A stretch of DNA of 64,000 nt, from assembly GCF_002993335.1 (NCBI RefSeq), contig NZ_PVNS01000002.1:1-64000 (forward strand), in the 5' to 3' direction. The notes under the pieces were generated by a model. It was not told where the DNA came from. It was given only the letters and a program-made list of their open reading frames with translations, and did no database searches. This stretch comes from Alkalicoccus urumqiensis. Its GTDB lineage: Bacteria > Bacillota > Bacilli > Bacillales > Salisediminibacteriaceae. How positions within the stretch are numbered: position 1 is the stretch's first letter; each line of letters opens with the position of its first letter. The translations under genes were made by a program, and so were the position numbers. Below are positions 17,556-27,030 of this stretch, in pieces.

Positions 17556-19024
17556 CAAAAGATCAGGCGTTAATTTTCGAATTGAGCCGGGAAGGCAGAA
17601 CCGGACACAGTCTGCCGGATATGGATGTTGAAGCACCTGCTGTGGAAGACCTGCTTCCCGGGAAATTTAAGCGGAAAGAGCCTGCGGAACTGCCGCAGGT
17701 GTCTGAACTTCAGCTTGTCCGCCATTATACGGCGCTCTCAAGAAGAAACCATGGCGTGGATTCCGGATTTTATCCACTCGGTTCGTGTACGATGAAGTAC
17801 AATCCGAAAGTGAATGAGGATGCAGCGCGTCTTCCCGGTTTTGCTCACCTTCATCCGTATCAGCCGGAAGAACAGATCCAGGGGGCTCTGGAGCTGATGT
17901 ACTCCCTCCAGCAGTCTCTTGAAGCAGTGACAGGGATGGACCAGGTGACACTGCAGCCGGCTGCGGGGGCACACGGGGAGTGGACCGGATTGATGCTGAT
18001 CCGGGCCTATCATGAAGCAAATGGGGATCATGGAAGGACGAAGGTGATCGTACCAGACTCGGCTCACGGAACCAATCCGGCTTCTGCCGTCGTTGCCGGA
18101 TTTGAAGCGGTAACGGTCCGGTCGACAGAGGAAGGACTCGTCGATCTGGAACATCTGCGGGAACTGGCGGGATCGGATACGGCAGCGCTTATGCTGACAA
18201 ATCCGAATACTCTCGGACTATTTGAGCGGCAGATTGTAGAAATGGCAGATATCATTCACGAAGCCGGAGGCAAATTGTATTATGATGGCGCAAACTCAAA
18301 TGCTATTCTCGGTATGACACGTCCGGGGGATATGGGATTTGATGTCGTTCATTTAAACCTTCATAAGACGTTCACGACACCTCATGGCGGCGGCGGACCC
18401 GGATCGGGACCTGTCGGTGTAAAACAGGATCTTGTTCCGTATCTGCCGGCGCCTGTCATTCGGAAGGCTCAGCATGGCTATACGTTCCATTACGACATTC
18501 CGGAAACAATCGGAAGAGTAAAGCCTTTTTACGGTAATTTCGGCATTAACGTCCGTGCATACACGTACATCCGGACGATGGGGCCGGAGGGACTCAGACA
18601 GGTTTCACGGCAGGCTGTCCTGAATGCCAATTACATGCTGCGCAGGCTGGAGCCTCATTTTGATACTCCGTATACGCAGCACTGCAAGCATGAGTTTGTC
18701 CTCTCCGGGAAAAGACAGAAGAAGCTCGGTGTGAGAACGCTGGATATCGCGAAGCGTCTGCTTGATTTCGGATACCACCCACCGACAATCTATTTCCCGG
18801 TTAATGTTGAAGAGTGCCTCATGATTGAGCCGACAGAGACAGAGTCCAAGGAAACACTGGATGAATTCTGCGATGCCATGATCCAGATTGCTCAGGAGGC
18901 GGAATCGAATCCTGAAATCGTCCAGGATGCGCCGCATACAACGGTGGTCGGCCGTATGGATGAAACCACAGCAGCCAGAAAACCTGTACTCCGCTGGGAA
19001 AAGCGGGAGACGGTTTCCACGTAA
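17552..19024 (+). CDS. gcvPB: Glycine dehydrogenase (decarboxylating) subunit 2
   Basis: C-terminal half of the P protein, 490 aa. The PLP lysine is in [16 protein letters not shown] (about Lys272). [11 protein letters not shown] and the SCTMKYNPK motif are conserved. The start overlaps the gcvPA stop and follows GGAGGGAG. Last gene of the riboswitch-controlled operon; the H protein is not encoded here, as in B. subtilis. Confidence 0.97.
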   Translation: MTKDQALIFELSREGRTGHSLPDMDVEAPAVEDLLPGKFKRKEPAELPQVSELQLVRHYTALSRRNHGVDSGFYPLGSCTMKYNPKVNEDAARLPGFAHLHPYQPEEQIQGALELMYSLQQSLEAVTGMDQVTLQPAAGAHGEWTGLMLIRAYHEANGDHGRTKVIVPDSAHGTNPASAVVAGFEAVTVRSTEEGLVDLEHLRELAGSDTAALMLTNPNTLGLFERQIVEMADIIHEAGGKLYYDGANSNAILGMTRPGDMGFDVVHLNLHKTFTTPHGGGGPGSGPVGVKQDLVPYLPAPVIRKAQHGYTFHYDIPETIGRVKPFYGNFGINVRAYTYIRTMGPEGLRQVSRQAVLNANYMLRRLEPHFDTPYTQHCKHEFVLSGKRQKKLGVRTLDIAKRLLDFGYHPPTIYFPVNVEECLMIEPTETESKETLDEFCDAMIQIAQEAESNPEIVQDAPHTTVVGRMDETTAARKPVLRWEKRETVST

Positions 19025-19036
19025 CCGAGTTCAATA

Positions 19037-19082
19037 ACAGCAAAACCCGCTTCATGCAGTGCATGAAGCGGGTTTTGCTGTA
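19037..19082. terminator. Bidirectional terminator between gcvPB and yqhL
   Basis: ACAGCAAAACCCGCTTCATGCA and its near-perfect complement form a stem of about 22 bp, with TTTT internal to the arm. Confidence 0.85.
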
Positions 19083-19098
19083 CAAGGACCAGCTGAGG

Positions 19099-19473
19099 CT
19101 ACTTTTTAATTTTGCCGCTCCACTTTTTAAAGCCGCCTTTCAGCATAGCAATGTCATCGGCACCGCGCTTTTTGTGAATCAGCTTTGCTGCCTGCACAGA
19201 CCGCGATCCGTTCTGACAGTAAAGGTAGACCGGTTTATCCGGACGGATTTCCTGATTGCGCATACGGAGCTGGGAAAGAGGAATATTTCTCGCGCCGAGA
19301 ATATGCCCGGTTTTAAATTCCCGTTCCTCCCGTACATCGATCAACTGTGCCTTACGGTAGTTTTTCGTAAATTCTTCCTGATCAAGCGTCCTCAGATAGG
19401 AAGGTTTTTTCATTCTGAAAAATAAAAAGACCGCCAGAAGGACGGTAACTGCAATTAGAATCCACCAGCTCAT
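19099..19473 (-). CDS. yqhL: Membrane-anchored rhodanese-like protein
   Basis: A 124-aa protein with one N-terminal membrane helix (residues 2-20) and a single rhodanese domain. The active-site loop is YCQNGSRS with Cys86; LIDVREEREFKTGHI is the typical first motif. Such proteins transfer sulfane sulfur, but the substrate is unknown. Position next to lipM matches B. subtilis. ATG 19473 lies behind AAAGGAGTGG. Confidence 0.93.
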   Translation of the reverse strand: MSWWILIAVTVLLAVFLFFRMKKPSYLRTLDQEEFTKNYRKAQLIDVREEREFKTGHILGARNIPLSQLRMRNQEIRPDKPVYLYCQNGSRSVQAAKLIHKKRGADDIAMLKGGFKKWSGKIKK

Positions 19474-19609
19474 TTTGCCACTCCTTTATCGATTTACAAG
19501 TATCTTTTTAAATGATATACCTTAATAATGATTTGTGCAATGCATACAGCAGGCTTTTTGTTTCGCTGCTGTCTTTAAGCTATGATAGAAAGAAAGGAGG
19601 CAGTCGTTT

Positions 19610-20440
19610 ATGGAAACATGGTATTATCTTGATTCCGGTGCTCGGACACCGGCTTATAATATGGCAATGGATGAAAAACTGATGGACTGGCACCGGGAAG
19701 GGGTTATCCCTCCGGTGGTACGTTTTTATGAATGGAATCCGGCTACGCTGTCACTCGGTTATTTTCAGCGGGTGGAGCGTGATATTGACCAGGAGGCTGT
19801 CCGGCGGGAGAAAGTCGGCTTTGTCCGCAGACCTACCGGGGGGCGGGCTGTCCTGCACGATGACGAAATCACTTATAGTGTCATCGTTTCAGAAGAACAT
19901 CCTGCTATGCCGCAGGGAGTGACAGAGGCGTATCGTGTGATTTCCCAGGGACTGCTTGATGGGTTCAGGGACATGGGACTGGATGCAGATTTCTCTGTAC
20001 CGCGTACAGAAGAAGAAAAAGCTGCTTTACGCAACCCGCGTTCCGCCGTCTGTTTCGATGCTCCTTCCTGGTATGAAATGGTTGTCGAAGGAAGAAAGAT
20101 CGCAGGGAGCGCCCAGACCAGACAGAAAGGTGTTATTCTGCAGCACGGCTCCGTCATCCGGACTTTTAACGAAGAGCAGCTGTTTGATATGTTCAAGTTT
20201 CCAAGTCTGAAAGTCAGGGAGCGGATGCAGAAGGGGTTCCGGAACAAAGCAACTCCGCTCGCTTCCCTTATGTCTCCTCTCCCTGAAAGAGAAGTGATGA
20301 AAGAGGCATTCCGAAAAGGGTTTGAATCTGCTCTGAACATCCGCCTCCTTCCATGGGAGCCGGACAGTGAAGAAAACAGGCAGGTGGAAGAGCTCGCCGC
20401 ACAGAAATACGAAGCGGATGCCTGGACGTACAAATATTGA
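19610..20440 (+). CDS. lipM: Octanoyl-[acyl carrier protein]:protein octanoyltransferase
   Basis: Transfers octanoate from ACP to the lipoyl domain of GcvH, the first step of lipoate synthesis. The 276-aa protein has [18 protein letters not shown], the catalytic Cys148 in SAVCFDAP and Lys163 in [12 protein letters not shown]. Lipoylation serves the glycine cleavage system encoded just upstream and the BkdB protein further on. ATG follows AAGGAGGCAG. Confidence 0.95.
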   Translation: METWYYLDSGARTPAYNMAMDEKLMDWHREGVIPPVVRFYEWNPATLSLGYFQRVERDIDQEAVRREKVGFVRRPTGGRAVLHDDEITYSVIVSEEHPAMPQGVTEAYRVISQGLLDGFRDMGLDADFSVPRTEEEKAALRNPRSAVCFDAPSWYEMVVEGRKIAGSAQTRQKGVILQHGSVIRTFNEEQLFDMFKFPSLKVRERMQKGFRNKATPLASLMSPLPEREVMKEAFRKGFESALNIRLLPWEPDSEENRQVEELAAQKYEADAWTYKY

Positions 20441-20480
20441 AGCAGTGGGACCGTCCCCACGGGGGAGGGTCCCGTCTGCT
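20441..20480. repeat. GGGACCGTCCC-type imperfect palindrome
   Basis: Right after lipM, GTGGGACCGTCCCCACG is a near-perfect palindrome, and GCAGTGGGACC pairs with GGGTCCCGTCTGC around it. I recall this type of palindrome as recurring between genes in Bacillaceae genomes. It has no T-run, so a terminator role is doubtful. Confidence 0.5.
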
Positions 20481-20675
20481 GTCCTCCAGAGGGATTTACT
20501 TCGTTATAGAAATTGGAAAAACTTCAGCCGCTTTGCTGCTTGAGAAAAAGATAAACATATGTAAAAATACATCATTCAGGGGAAGGGTAAAATGAAAATA
20601 TTTTCATTTCAGGAAAAAGAACCTGATGCATCAGCCTTTTCGTGATTTTTCGGAAAGAAGTGCAGAAATAACTCG
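20481..20675. other. Intergenic stretch with no recognised element
   Basis: AT-rich sequence between the palindrome and the nrdJ promoter. I see no reading frame, RNA motif or repeat in it. Confidence 0.4.
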
Positions 20676-20704
20676 TTTACAATAAGCGGGGAAGGGTATA
20701 AAAT
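20676..20704 (+). promoter_or_regulatory. Candidate promoter of nrdJ
   Basis: TTTACA (20676-20681), 17-bp spacer and TAAAAT (20699-20704). The paired NrdR boxes begin 11 bp downstream. Confidence 0.5.
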
Positions 20705-20714
20705 TAGCAATTAG

Positions 20715-20761
20715 ACAACCATATATTGATGATTATTATACATAAACACAATATATGGTGC
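20715..20761 (+). promoter_or_regulatory. Paired NrdR boxes ahead of nrdJ
   Basis: Two 16-bp sites, ACAACCATATATTGAT (20715-20730) and ACACAATATATGGTGC (20746-20761), fit the NrdR consensus (ACACwATATxTwGTGT). Their centres are 31 bp apart, three helical turns, as typical of NrdR operators. NrdR represses ribonucleotide reductase genes when dATP is high. Confidence 0.8.
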
Positions 20762-20832
20762 CAGGCACAAACGGCTGACTGCAGCAGCCCGGCTACAGCC
20801 CGGCAACTTCACGAAGTAAAGGAGCGACGCAT

Positions 20833-23400
20833 GTGACTACATTTATGTCGGAAAAGCGTGTCGACATCGATCAGCTTAACCAGGATATAGAACAATTCCC
20901 ACAGGTGTTTCCAGTAACGCCGGACATGCACCGCAGACAGAGCGGCGTGTCCCGTCTCGTTATGCTCGACAGATATACGTTTAAAGATACAGAGAAAAAA
21001 ACGCTGAAATCCGGGGACTTCGTCGTCCTCACCGTAAAATCCGATCCGAAATTTCCAGCACGCGGCTACGGTTTTGTGACAGAAGTAGATTGGAACCGCG
21101 GCACTGCAAAAATTGCTGTGGAAGAAGAATTCACAGGCATGCTGGAGGAGCCGGAAGAGAAAGAAACAGGCATTGTTGAACGCACGCTTGCTACGATCGA
21201 TAAGCCGCTCGAAATTTACTATGAACAGATTGCTAAACGGAACGCACGCGGGCTTGCTTCCGTTGAAACGACAGAAGAAAAGCGGCAGCAGTCGTTTGAC
21301 GCATTTTATGAACAGCTCGTAAACATGAATTTTGTTCCTGCCGGCCGTGTACTCTACGGAGCCGGTGCAGAAACAGATGTCACTTACTTCAACTGCTATG
21401 TGATGCCGTTTGTCGCAGACTCAAGGGAAGGGATTTCTGACCACCGCAAACAGGTAATGGAAATCATGAGCCGCGGCGGAGGCGTCGGAACGAATGGATC
21501 AACGCTGCGCCCTAGAAATGCTTTGGCGCGCGGTGTGAACGGGAAGTCTTCCGGCTCCGTATCCTGGCTTGATGATATTGCAAAGCTGACACATCTTGTA
21601 GAGCAGGGAGGGTCCCGGCGCGGGGCTCAAATGATTATGCTTTCCGACTGGCACCCGGATATTCTTGAATTTATTATCTCGAAAATGCAGAATCCACGGA
21701 TTCTCCGGTACCTGCTGGAGCAGACGAAAGACAGCCATATCCGCAGTCTGATTCAGGATAAGCTGAAATTCACACCGCTCTCAGAACTGGAGGAGGCGAT
21801 GTATCAGAGCATCGTCAATTTCAAGCATATTGAAGGCCAGGGCGGTTTTGATCCAAAAGTGATCCTCGAAGCAGAGTCGAAGCTCCGGGACGGAGGCACC
21901 TATCAAGTAAACCATCCTGAGTTTCTGACAGGGGCGAATATCTCTGTCTGTATTACAAAAGAGTTCATGGAAGCGGTCGAGCAGAAAGCAGAATATGAAC
22001 TCCGCTTTCCGGACGTGGAAAATTATACAGAAGCAGAAATGGAAGCATATAACCGTGAATGGCAGGAATATGGAGATGTGCGCGAATGGGAAAAGCTCGG
22101 CTTTGGCGTACGGACGTATCGGACGATTCAGGCAGAGGAGCTGTGGAACCTGATTAACATCTGTGCCACTTATTCGGCGGAGCCGGGAATCTTCTTTATC
22201 GATAATGCAAATGAGATGACCAACGCCAGCGCATACGGTCAGAAAGTTGTCGCTACAAACCCATGCGGCGAACAGCCGCTGGCACCTTACTCTGTCTGTA
22301 ATCTGGCAGCGGTAAACCTTGCTGAAATGGCTGATACGGAGTCGAAGCAGGTTGATTTCAAAAAGCTTGAAAAGACCGTTTCTGTCGGTGTCCGGATGCA
22401 GGATAATGTGATCGATGCAACCCCGTACTTCCTGGAGGAGAATACAAAGCAGGCAAAAGGAGAGCGGCGCGTCGGGCTCGGTGTCATGGGTCTGCATGAC
22501 CTTCTCATTGAAACGGAGACCGTATACGGCTCCGAGGAAGGCAATCAGCTTGTAGACGCCATATTCGAGACGATTGCGACCACTGCCTACCGGACGTCAA
22601 TTGAACTGGCAGAAGAGAAGGGCAGCTTTCCGTTCCTGGAGGGAGCTTCAGAAGAAGAAACAGCCTACCTCCGCCGCCGCTTTACCGAGACCGGCTACAT
22701 GGCAAAAATGCCGGAAGATATTAAGCAGGGAATCGTTACATCGGGAATCCGCAATTCCCACCTTCTCACGGTAGCACCGACAGGATCGACCGGAACGATG
22801 GTCGGTGTATCCACCGGACTGGAGCCTTACTTCTCCTTCTCCTATTACCGGAGCGGAAGACTCGGTAAATTTATTGAAGTGAAGGCAGCGATCCTGCAGC
22901 GTTATCTGGAAGCACACCCTGAGCAGGATCCGGATAATCTGCCTGCGTGGTTTATCTCGAGCATGGAGCTGACACCGGAAGCACATGCAGATGTTCAGTG
23001 TGTGATTCAAAAGTGGGTGGACAGCTCATTGAGTAAAACAGTGAATGCACCGAAAGGCTACACGGTGGATCAGGTAAAGTCTGTCTATGAACGTCTCTAC
23101 CGCGGAGGTGCCAAGGGCGGTACGGTTTATGTAGATGGAAGCCGGGATTCCCAGGTACTGACACTGAAAGCAGAAGAGAATGATGAATACACGGTCGATC
23201 TCACCGGCGGGGAAGAGGCGGACGAGAGAAAACAGCCTGTCGTGCTGGTCGATACGATTGCAGACGTTCGTTCCACTTCCGTGAACTATGGAAGTGAAGT
23301 CGGAGATACGTGCCCGGTATGCCGACAGGGAACAGTGGAAGATATCGGCGGATGCAACACGTGTACGAACTGCAGCGCACAGCTGAAGTGCGGCTTATAA
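20833..23400 (+). CDS. nrdJ: Adenosylcobalamin-dependent (class II) ribonucleotide reductase
   Basis: Reduces ribonucleotides to deoxyribonucleotides using an adenosylcobalamin-derived thiyl radical, without needing oxygen. The 855-aa chain has the first redox Cys in YFNCYV (about 195), the catalytic NPCGEQPLAPYSVCNLAAV (Cys478, Glu480) and the phosphate loop APTGSTGTM. It ends in a zinc-ribbon-like tail, CPVC followed by CNTCTNC and a final CGL, which probably re-reduces the active site. The GTG start follows AAAGGAGCG; the ATG two bases earlier runs into a stop. Not present at this place in B. subtilis, so probably an insertion. Confidence 0.96.
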   Translation: MTTFMSEKRVDIDQLNQDIEQFPQVFPVTPDMHRRQSGVSRLVMLDRYTFKDTEKKTLKSGDFVVLTVKSDPKFPARGYGFVTEVDWNRGTAKIAVEEEFTGMLEEPEEKETGIVERTLATIDKPLEIYYEQIAKRNARGLASVETTEEKRQQSFDAFYEQLVNMNFVPAGRVLYGAGAETDVTYFNCYVMPFVADSREGISDHRKQVMEIMSRGGGVGTNGSTLRPRNALARGVNGKSSGSVSWLDDIAKLTHLVEQGGSRRGAQMIMLSDWHPDILEFIISKMQNPRILRYLLEQTKDSHIRSLIQDKLKFTPLSELEEAMYQSIVNFKHIEGQGGFDPKVILEAESKLRDGGTYQVNHPEFLTGANISVCITKEFMEAVEQKAEYELRFPDVENYTEAEMEAYNREWQEYGDVREWEKLGFGVRTYRTIQAEELWNLINICATYSAEPGIFFIDNANEMTNASAYGQKVVATNPCGEQPLAPYSVCNLAAVNLAEMADTESKQVDFKKLEKTVSVGVRMQDNVIDATPYFLEENTKQAKGERRVGLGVMGLHDLLIETETVYGSEEGNQLVDAIFETIATTAYRTSIELAEEKGSFPFLEGASEEETAYLRRRFTETGYMAKMPEDIKQGIVTSGIRNSHLLTVAPTGSTGTMVGVSTGLEPYFSFSYYRSGRLGKFIEVKAAILQRYLEAHPEQDPDNLPAWFISSMELTPEAHADVQCVIQKWVDSSLSKTVNAPKGYTVDQVKSVYERLYRGGAKGGTVYVDGSRDSQVLTLKAEENDEYTVDLTGGEEADERKQPVVLVDTIADVRSTSVNYGSEVGDTCPVCRQGTVEDIGGCNTCTNCSAQLKCGL

Positions 23401-23413
23401 GAAATAGTTTCCG

Positions 23414-23453
23414 TCACCGGCTTCTGTTCATGCAGAAGCCGGTGATGTGTTTT
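23414..23453 (+). terminator. Terminator of nrdJ
   Basis: TCACCGGCTTCTG and CAGAAGCCGGTGA form a 13-bp stem with a short loop, followed by TGTGTTTT. Confidence 0.7.
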
Positions 23454-23564
23454 AGTATCCGCCAGGAAGATTCCTCTACAGCTCCCGCGGGCAGTATAGA
23501 ATTTCCACTGCAGCTGTGCTAAACTGGAAACGATGATTTAACTGGACGATTTGGAGGACCGCCT

Positions 23565-23990
23565 ATGCCGACACCGAGTATGGAAGATTACCTGGAACGA
23601 ATTTATCAGCTGATTGACGAAAAGGGGTATGCCAGAGTCTCTGATATTGCAGGAGCGCTGGAGGTACATCCTTCCTCTGTCACAAAAATGGTGCAGAAAC
23701 TGGATGCGAGTGAATATCTCGTTTATGAGAAATACCGCGGGCTTGTACTTACCGCCAAAGGTGAAAAAATTGGAAAACGACTCGTGTTCCGCCACGAGCT
23801 GCTTGAAGAATTTTTGAAAATGATTGGCGTAGCGGAGTCCAGAATCTATGAGGATGTCGAGGGTATGGAACACCATTTGAGCTGGGAAACGATCGACAGA
23901 ATCGGAGATCTTGTTCAGTATTTTGAAGAAGAACCGGGACGTCTGCACGATTTAAGGCTCGTCCAGGAGAAAAATGAGTCCGAAAAATAA
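23565..23990 (+). CDS. mntR: Manganese-responsive transcriptional regulator
   Basis: DtxR-family repressor of manganese uptake. The 141-aa protein has an N-terminal winged helix ([25 protein letters not shown]) and a C-terminal dimerisation domain with metal-binding Asp8 (SMEDYLERI), Glu and His residues ([22 protein letters not shown]). Start ATG follows TGGAGGACCGCC. Its position after lipM/yqhL matches B. subtilis. Confidence 0.95.
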   Translation: MPTPSMEDYLERIYQLIDEKGYARVSDIAGALEVHPSSVTKMVQKLDASEYLVYEKYRGLVLTAKGEKIGKRLVFRHELLEEFLKMIGVAESRIYEDVEGMEHHLSWETIDRIGDLVQYFEEEPGRLHDLRLVQEKNESEK

Positions 23991-24012
23991 CCAAACGTTT
24001 ATCATAAAAGAA

Positions 24013-24057
24013 AAGAACCTGTACTGCCCGCCGCTCCGGGAAGTACAGGTTCTTTCT
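24013..24057. terminator. Bidirectional terminator after mntR
   Basis: AGAACCTGTACT pairs with AGTACAGGTTCT around a GC-rich inner region, followed by TTCT on the plus strand and by TTTCTTTT on the minus strand. Confidence 0.75.
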
Positions 24058-24880
24058 ACTGCCTCTCCTCAGCAATAGACCGATGTATGATTTCTTCGCC
24101 TGCGCCATAGCGGGGGTGACCGCCTGCGACGGCCGCGGCCGGCACAAGGAATGTAATCCACAGACCAGTTAGAAAACCGGAGAATCCCTCTCCACCGGGA
24201 AGCTGCTCAATGACTGGACGAACGCCCATAAACAATAAGATAATACCGGAGACACCGAGGATGCCTGTCCACAGACGAACGCGCCTGCCCTCTGCATCGA
24301 GCCTCATCCGGACTTTGTACTGCTCCATAGCAGCACCGACCCCGGTACCGAGAAGCAGCCCTGGCAGGAAAAGGAAATAATTTTCAGGGTAAATAAGTAC
24401 AGCCGTAAAGATAGGAAGAATAACGGCGAAAGCAAGAATATACGTATCCGGCATGGCACCAAGCCATTCGAGGCTGTGGTAATAAATATAGCTGAGAAAA
24501 CCGCCAATGAGCACTGCCCCGACAATTGTAAATACCGGCACCTGAAACAGCAGAAGATAACTGACTGCTATCGCCGTAGGAAGAAAAATACATCCGGCAA
24601 GCTCCCATTTTTTTGAACAGAGAGGAAATAAAAAAGCAGATAGCGTAATCGTTGCCTGAATGTGCGGGTGAGTGACAGCAACAGCTTCTCCCATCGTCAT
24701 TTCAAACGGCGGGACGTACATAAGAAGAATGTAGCTGAGAGCGAGTGACAGGACAGTCAGATAAAGAAGCTCTACACCTGCCCGTTTATGGAGGCTCCAG
24801 ATGACAACGCCTGCGGTACAGAGCCAGCCGATAAAAAGAGCCTGGGAATATAAGGTGACAAATGTATCCGGAGAATCCAT
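24056..24880 (-). CDS. Polytopic membrane protein, possibly a degenerate PAP2 relative
   Basis: A 274-aa protein with about seven hydrophobic segments. I do not recognise the family with certainty. HPHIQATITLSAFLFPL (about residues 70-86) and the late stretch YPENYFLFLPGLLLGTGVG faintly resemble the PSGH and HYPSDVLAGxxLG motifs of PAP2 phosphatases, but the catalytic residues are not all there. It sits between mntR and yqhP on the minus strand, where B. subtilis has yqhO. The start lies 41 bp downstream of yqhP, so the two are probably co-transcribed. Confidence 0.6.
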   Translation of the reverse strand: MDSPDTFVTLYSQALFIGWLCTAGVVIWSLHKRAGVELLYLTVLSLALSYILLMYVPPFEMTMGEAVAVTHPHIQATITLSAFLFPLCSKKWELAGCIFLPTAIAVSYLLLFQVPVFTIVGAVLIGGFLSYIYYHSLEWLGAMPDTYILAFAVILPIFTAVLIYPENYFLFLPGLLLGTGVGAAMEQYKVRMRLDAEGRRVRLWTGILGVSGIILLFMGVRPVIEQLPGGEGFSGFLTGLWITFLVPAAAVAGGHPRYGAGEEIIHRSIAEERQ

Positions 24881-24904
24881 TATTTACCCTCCTCTATCAC
24901 GAAA

Positions 24905-24945
24905 AGAAAGAGCCAAGCGTTTAAAACAATGCCCGGCTCTTTTTC
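24905..24945 (-). terminator. Hairpin at the end of yqhP
   Basis: On the minus strand AAAGAGCCGGGC and GCTTGGCTCTTT form a stem around the yqhP stop, followed by CTTTTC. May only partly stop transcription into the next gene. Confidence 0.45.
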
Positions 24946-25319
24946 TTCATGTTCTTGCGGCCTTCAATGACTGTAAGCTTTACATCAGATTGACGTTTGA
25001 CCAATGGTTTTGGAGAGCGTTTTTCCTGCTTTACCGTCTTCAGCGGGACAGTGCTCCGCCGGCGGTTTTTCGGTTTCGGTTTTTGTTTGCCGGGAACAGG
25101 GCGGCCGTTTTTGACCGGTACTTCAAATCCGGACCGCTGCTGCATCATCCGCGGCTGGATAAACTTCTTCACGACAAGAATCAGCAGGGTCACTACACCG
25201 ATCGTGACAAAAATTCCGGTAATAAACTGCCCCGGGCTCTGGACCAGCTGCGTGCCGATACCAAGGGCTGCCAATGCGAAAAGGACGATCAGCAGTGGAT
25301 GTATCCGTTTGTTTTTCAT
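24921..25319 (-). CDS. yqhP: SA1362/YqhP-family membrane protein
   Basis: A 132-aa protein with two N-terminal membrane helices (residues 8-24 and 33-52) and a very basic cytosolic tail (KPKPKNRRRS, KKKSRALF). It matches the SA1362/YqhP pattern; function unknown. ATG 25319 is chosen because GGAGGTGA precedes it by 9 bases; a GTG inside that site is an unlikely start. Confidence 0.75.
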   Translation of the reverse strand: MKNKRIHPLLIVLFALAALGIGTQLVQSPGQFITGIFVTIGVVTLLILVVKKFIQPRMMQQRSGFEVPVKNGRPVPGKQKPKPKNRRRSTVPLKTVKQEKRSPKPLVKRQSDVKLTVIEGRKNMKKKSRALF

Positions 25320-25522
25320 CTCAATTGTCACCTCCAGAAAGGATGCTGCTGTAAGTAAATCGGTACATCTATTTTACCTGAAAACGGAAAAGGAAGCTAC
25401 GATTGTAGTTGTAGATCTAATACCCGATTCTGCATGTTTTTACACGTCCATATTTCTGGTGTCTGTCCATAACTTCTACCATGTGATAGAATACACGGTG
25501 GACAGCTGAGGAGGCGATGGGG

Positions 25523-25960
25523 ATGAAACTACTCGTGTTGAACGGCCCGAATTTAAATATGCTCGGCCGTCGTGAACCAGGCGTATATGGGCAGGAGACA
25601 CTCGAGTCACTCGAACAGGAACTGATGAATGCTGCAGCGGAAAAAGGCATTCAGATGGACGTGTTTCAGTCCAATGTAGAAGGGGAATTAATCAACAAGC
25701 TTCATGAAACAGGAGCAGATGGTGTGATTATGAACCCCGGCGCCCTCACCCACTACAGTTACAGTCTGCGGGATGCGGTGGCCGCCATATCTGTACCGGT
25801 GGTGGAAGTACATATATCAAATGTTCACGCAAGAGAGCCGTTCCGTGCGGTATCCGTCACTGCTCCAGTGTGTACAGGACAGATCAGCGGGTTCGGATTC
25901 GACAGCTATCATACAGCCGTCGATTACTTTGTCAGGAGGTTTAGTCATGAAACGAGTTGA
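25523..25960 (+). CDS. aroQ: 3-dehydroquinate dehydratase, type II
   Basis: Dehydrates 3-dehydroquinate to 3-dehydroshikimate. The 145-aa protein has NGPNLNMLGRREPGVYG with the catalytic Tyr, FQSNVEGELI, the NPGALTHYSYSLRDA loop and the HISNVHAREPFR motif with the catalytic His. ATG 25523 lies 8 bases from GAGGAGG; ATG 25517 is too close to it. Overlaps the papA start by 14 bp. Confidence 0.96.
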   Translation: MKLLVLNGPNLNMLGRREPGVYGQETLESLEQELMNAAAEKGIQMDVFQSNVEGELINKLHETGADGVIMNPGALTHYSYSLRDAVAAISVPVVEVHISNVHAREPFRAVSVTAPVCTGQISGFGFDSYHTAVDYFVRRFSHETS

Positions 25961-27011
25961 AGCAGTCAGGCAGAAACTTCAGGAAGAGAATGCAGACGCT
26001 CTGCTGGTTACGAGCAGTGTAAACCGCCGGTACCTGACCGGATTCACCGGAACTGCTGGAGCGGTGCTCATTACAGCGGAAGCAGCACTTTTTATTACGG
26101 ACTTCCGTTATACGGAGCAGGCAGCAGCACAGGCGGAAGGGTTTACGATTGTGGAGCACAAAGTACCCCTCGTTGAAGAGGCAGCAGCGCAGCTGAAGAA
26201 GCTCGGTATTTCTACACTCGCATTTGAAAAAGAGCATGTCACTTTCGCGCAGTATGAAGCATACAAGCAGGCGTTTGAGGCAGAGCTTATACCGGTATCC
26301 GGCATGGTGGAGGATCTGCGGCTGAAAAAAGACGCCGGAGAGATCGATATCATTCAGCAGGCAGTCGATATCGCCGACCGTGCCTTTACACACATCCAGT
26401 CCTACATCCAGCCGGGAGTAAAGGAAATAGACGTTGCAACAGAGCTGGAATTTTTCATGCGGAAGCAGGGCGCTGAATCTTCTTCGTTTGATATTATCGT
26501 CGCCTCCGGACTCCGCTCAGCCTTTCCTCATGGTGTAGCAAGTGCAAAGGAAATAGCGTCAGGAGAACTGGTGACACTGGACTTCGGAGCATATTTTCAA
26601 GGGTACTGCTCGGATATTACGAGAACAGTGGCAGTCGGAGAGCCGTCTGAAAAACTGAGAACAATTTACGAAACGGTACAGAAAGCCCAGGAAATCGGTG
26701 TTCAGAAAATTCGTCCGGGTATGACTGGTAAAGAAGCGGATGCGCTGACACGGGATTATATTACAGAAGCAGGCTACGGTTCCTACTTCGGCCATTCCAC
26801 CGGACACGGAATGGGTATGGAAGTGCATGAAGGACCTGCACTTTCCCACCGGAGTGATAAAAAGCTGGAGCCGGGTCATGTCGTGACAGTCGAACCTGGT
26901 ATTTATGTAGCAGGAACCGGTGGTACGAGAATCGAAGATGATCTTCTAATTACCGAAGATGGCTGCCGGATCTTATCATCATCTACAAAAGAGCTATTGA
27001 TTCTGGAATAA
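25947..27011 (+). CDS. papA: Xaa-Pro aminopeptidase family metallopeptidase
   Basis: A 354-aa M24B peptidase (YqhT) that cleaves N-terminal residues before proline. N-terminal creatinase-like domain to about residue 125, then the pita-bread domain with metal ligands in LDFGAYFQGYCSDITRT, HSTGHGMGMEVHE, TVEPGIY and GTRIEDD. The frame is open further upstream, but ATG 25947 is placed behind CAGGAGGT. Lies directly before efp, as in B. subtilis. Confidence 0.94.
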   Translation: MKRVEAVRQKLQEENADALLVTSSVNRRYLTGFTGTAGAVLITAEAALFITDFRYTEQAAAQAEGFTIVEHKVPLVEEAAAQLKKLGISTLAFEKEHVTFAQYEAYKQAFEAELIPVSGMVEDLRLKKDAGEIDIIQQAVDIADRAFTHIQSYIQPGVKEIDVATELEFFMRKQGAESSSFDIIVASGLRSAFPHGVASAKEIASGELVTLDFGAYFQGYCSDITRTVAVGEPSEKLRTIYETVQKAQEIGVQKIRPGMTGKEADALTRDYITEAGYGSYFGHSTGHGMGMEVHEGPALSHRSDKKLEPGHVVTVEPGIYVAGTGGTRIEDDLLITEDGCRILSSSTKELLILE

Positions 27012-27030
27012 ATAATAAGGAGGAACACAC

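Noticed and set aside
20481-20832. Cobalamin riboswitch ahead of nrdJ
   Set aside because: The B12-box pattern (GCCACTG-like) and the expected multi-stem layout were not found; NrdR boxes explain the upstream region.
24056-24880. Calling the membrane protein a PAP2 phosphatase
   Set aside because: Only faint similarity; the Arg and His catalytic residues are not all present.
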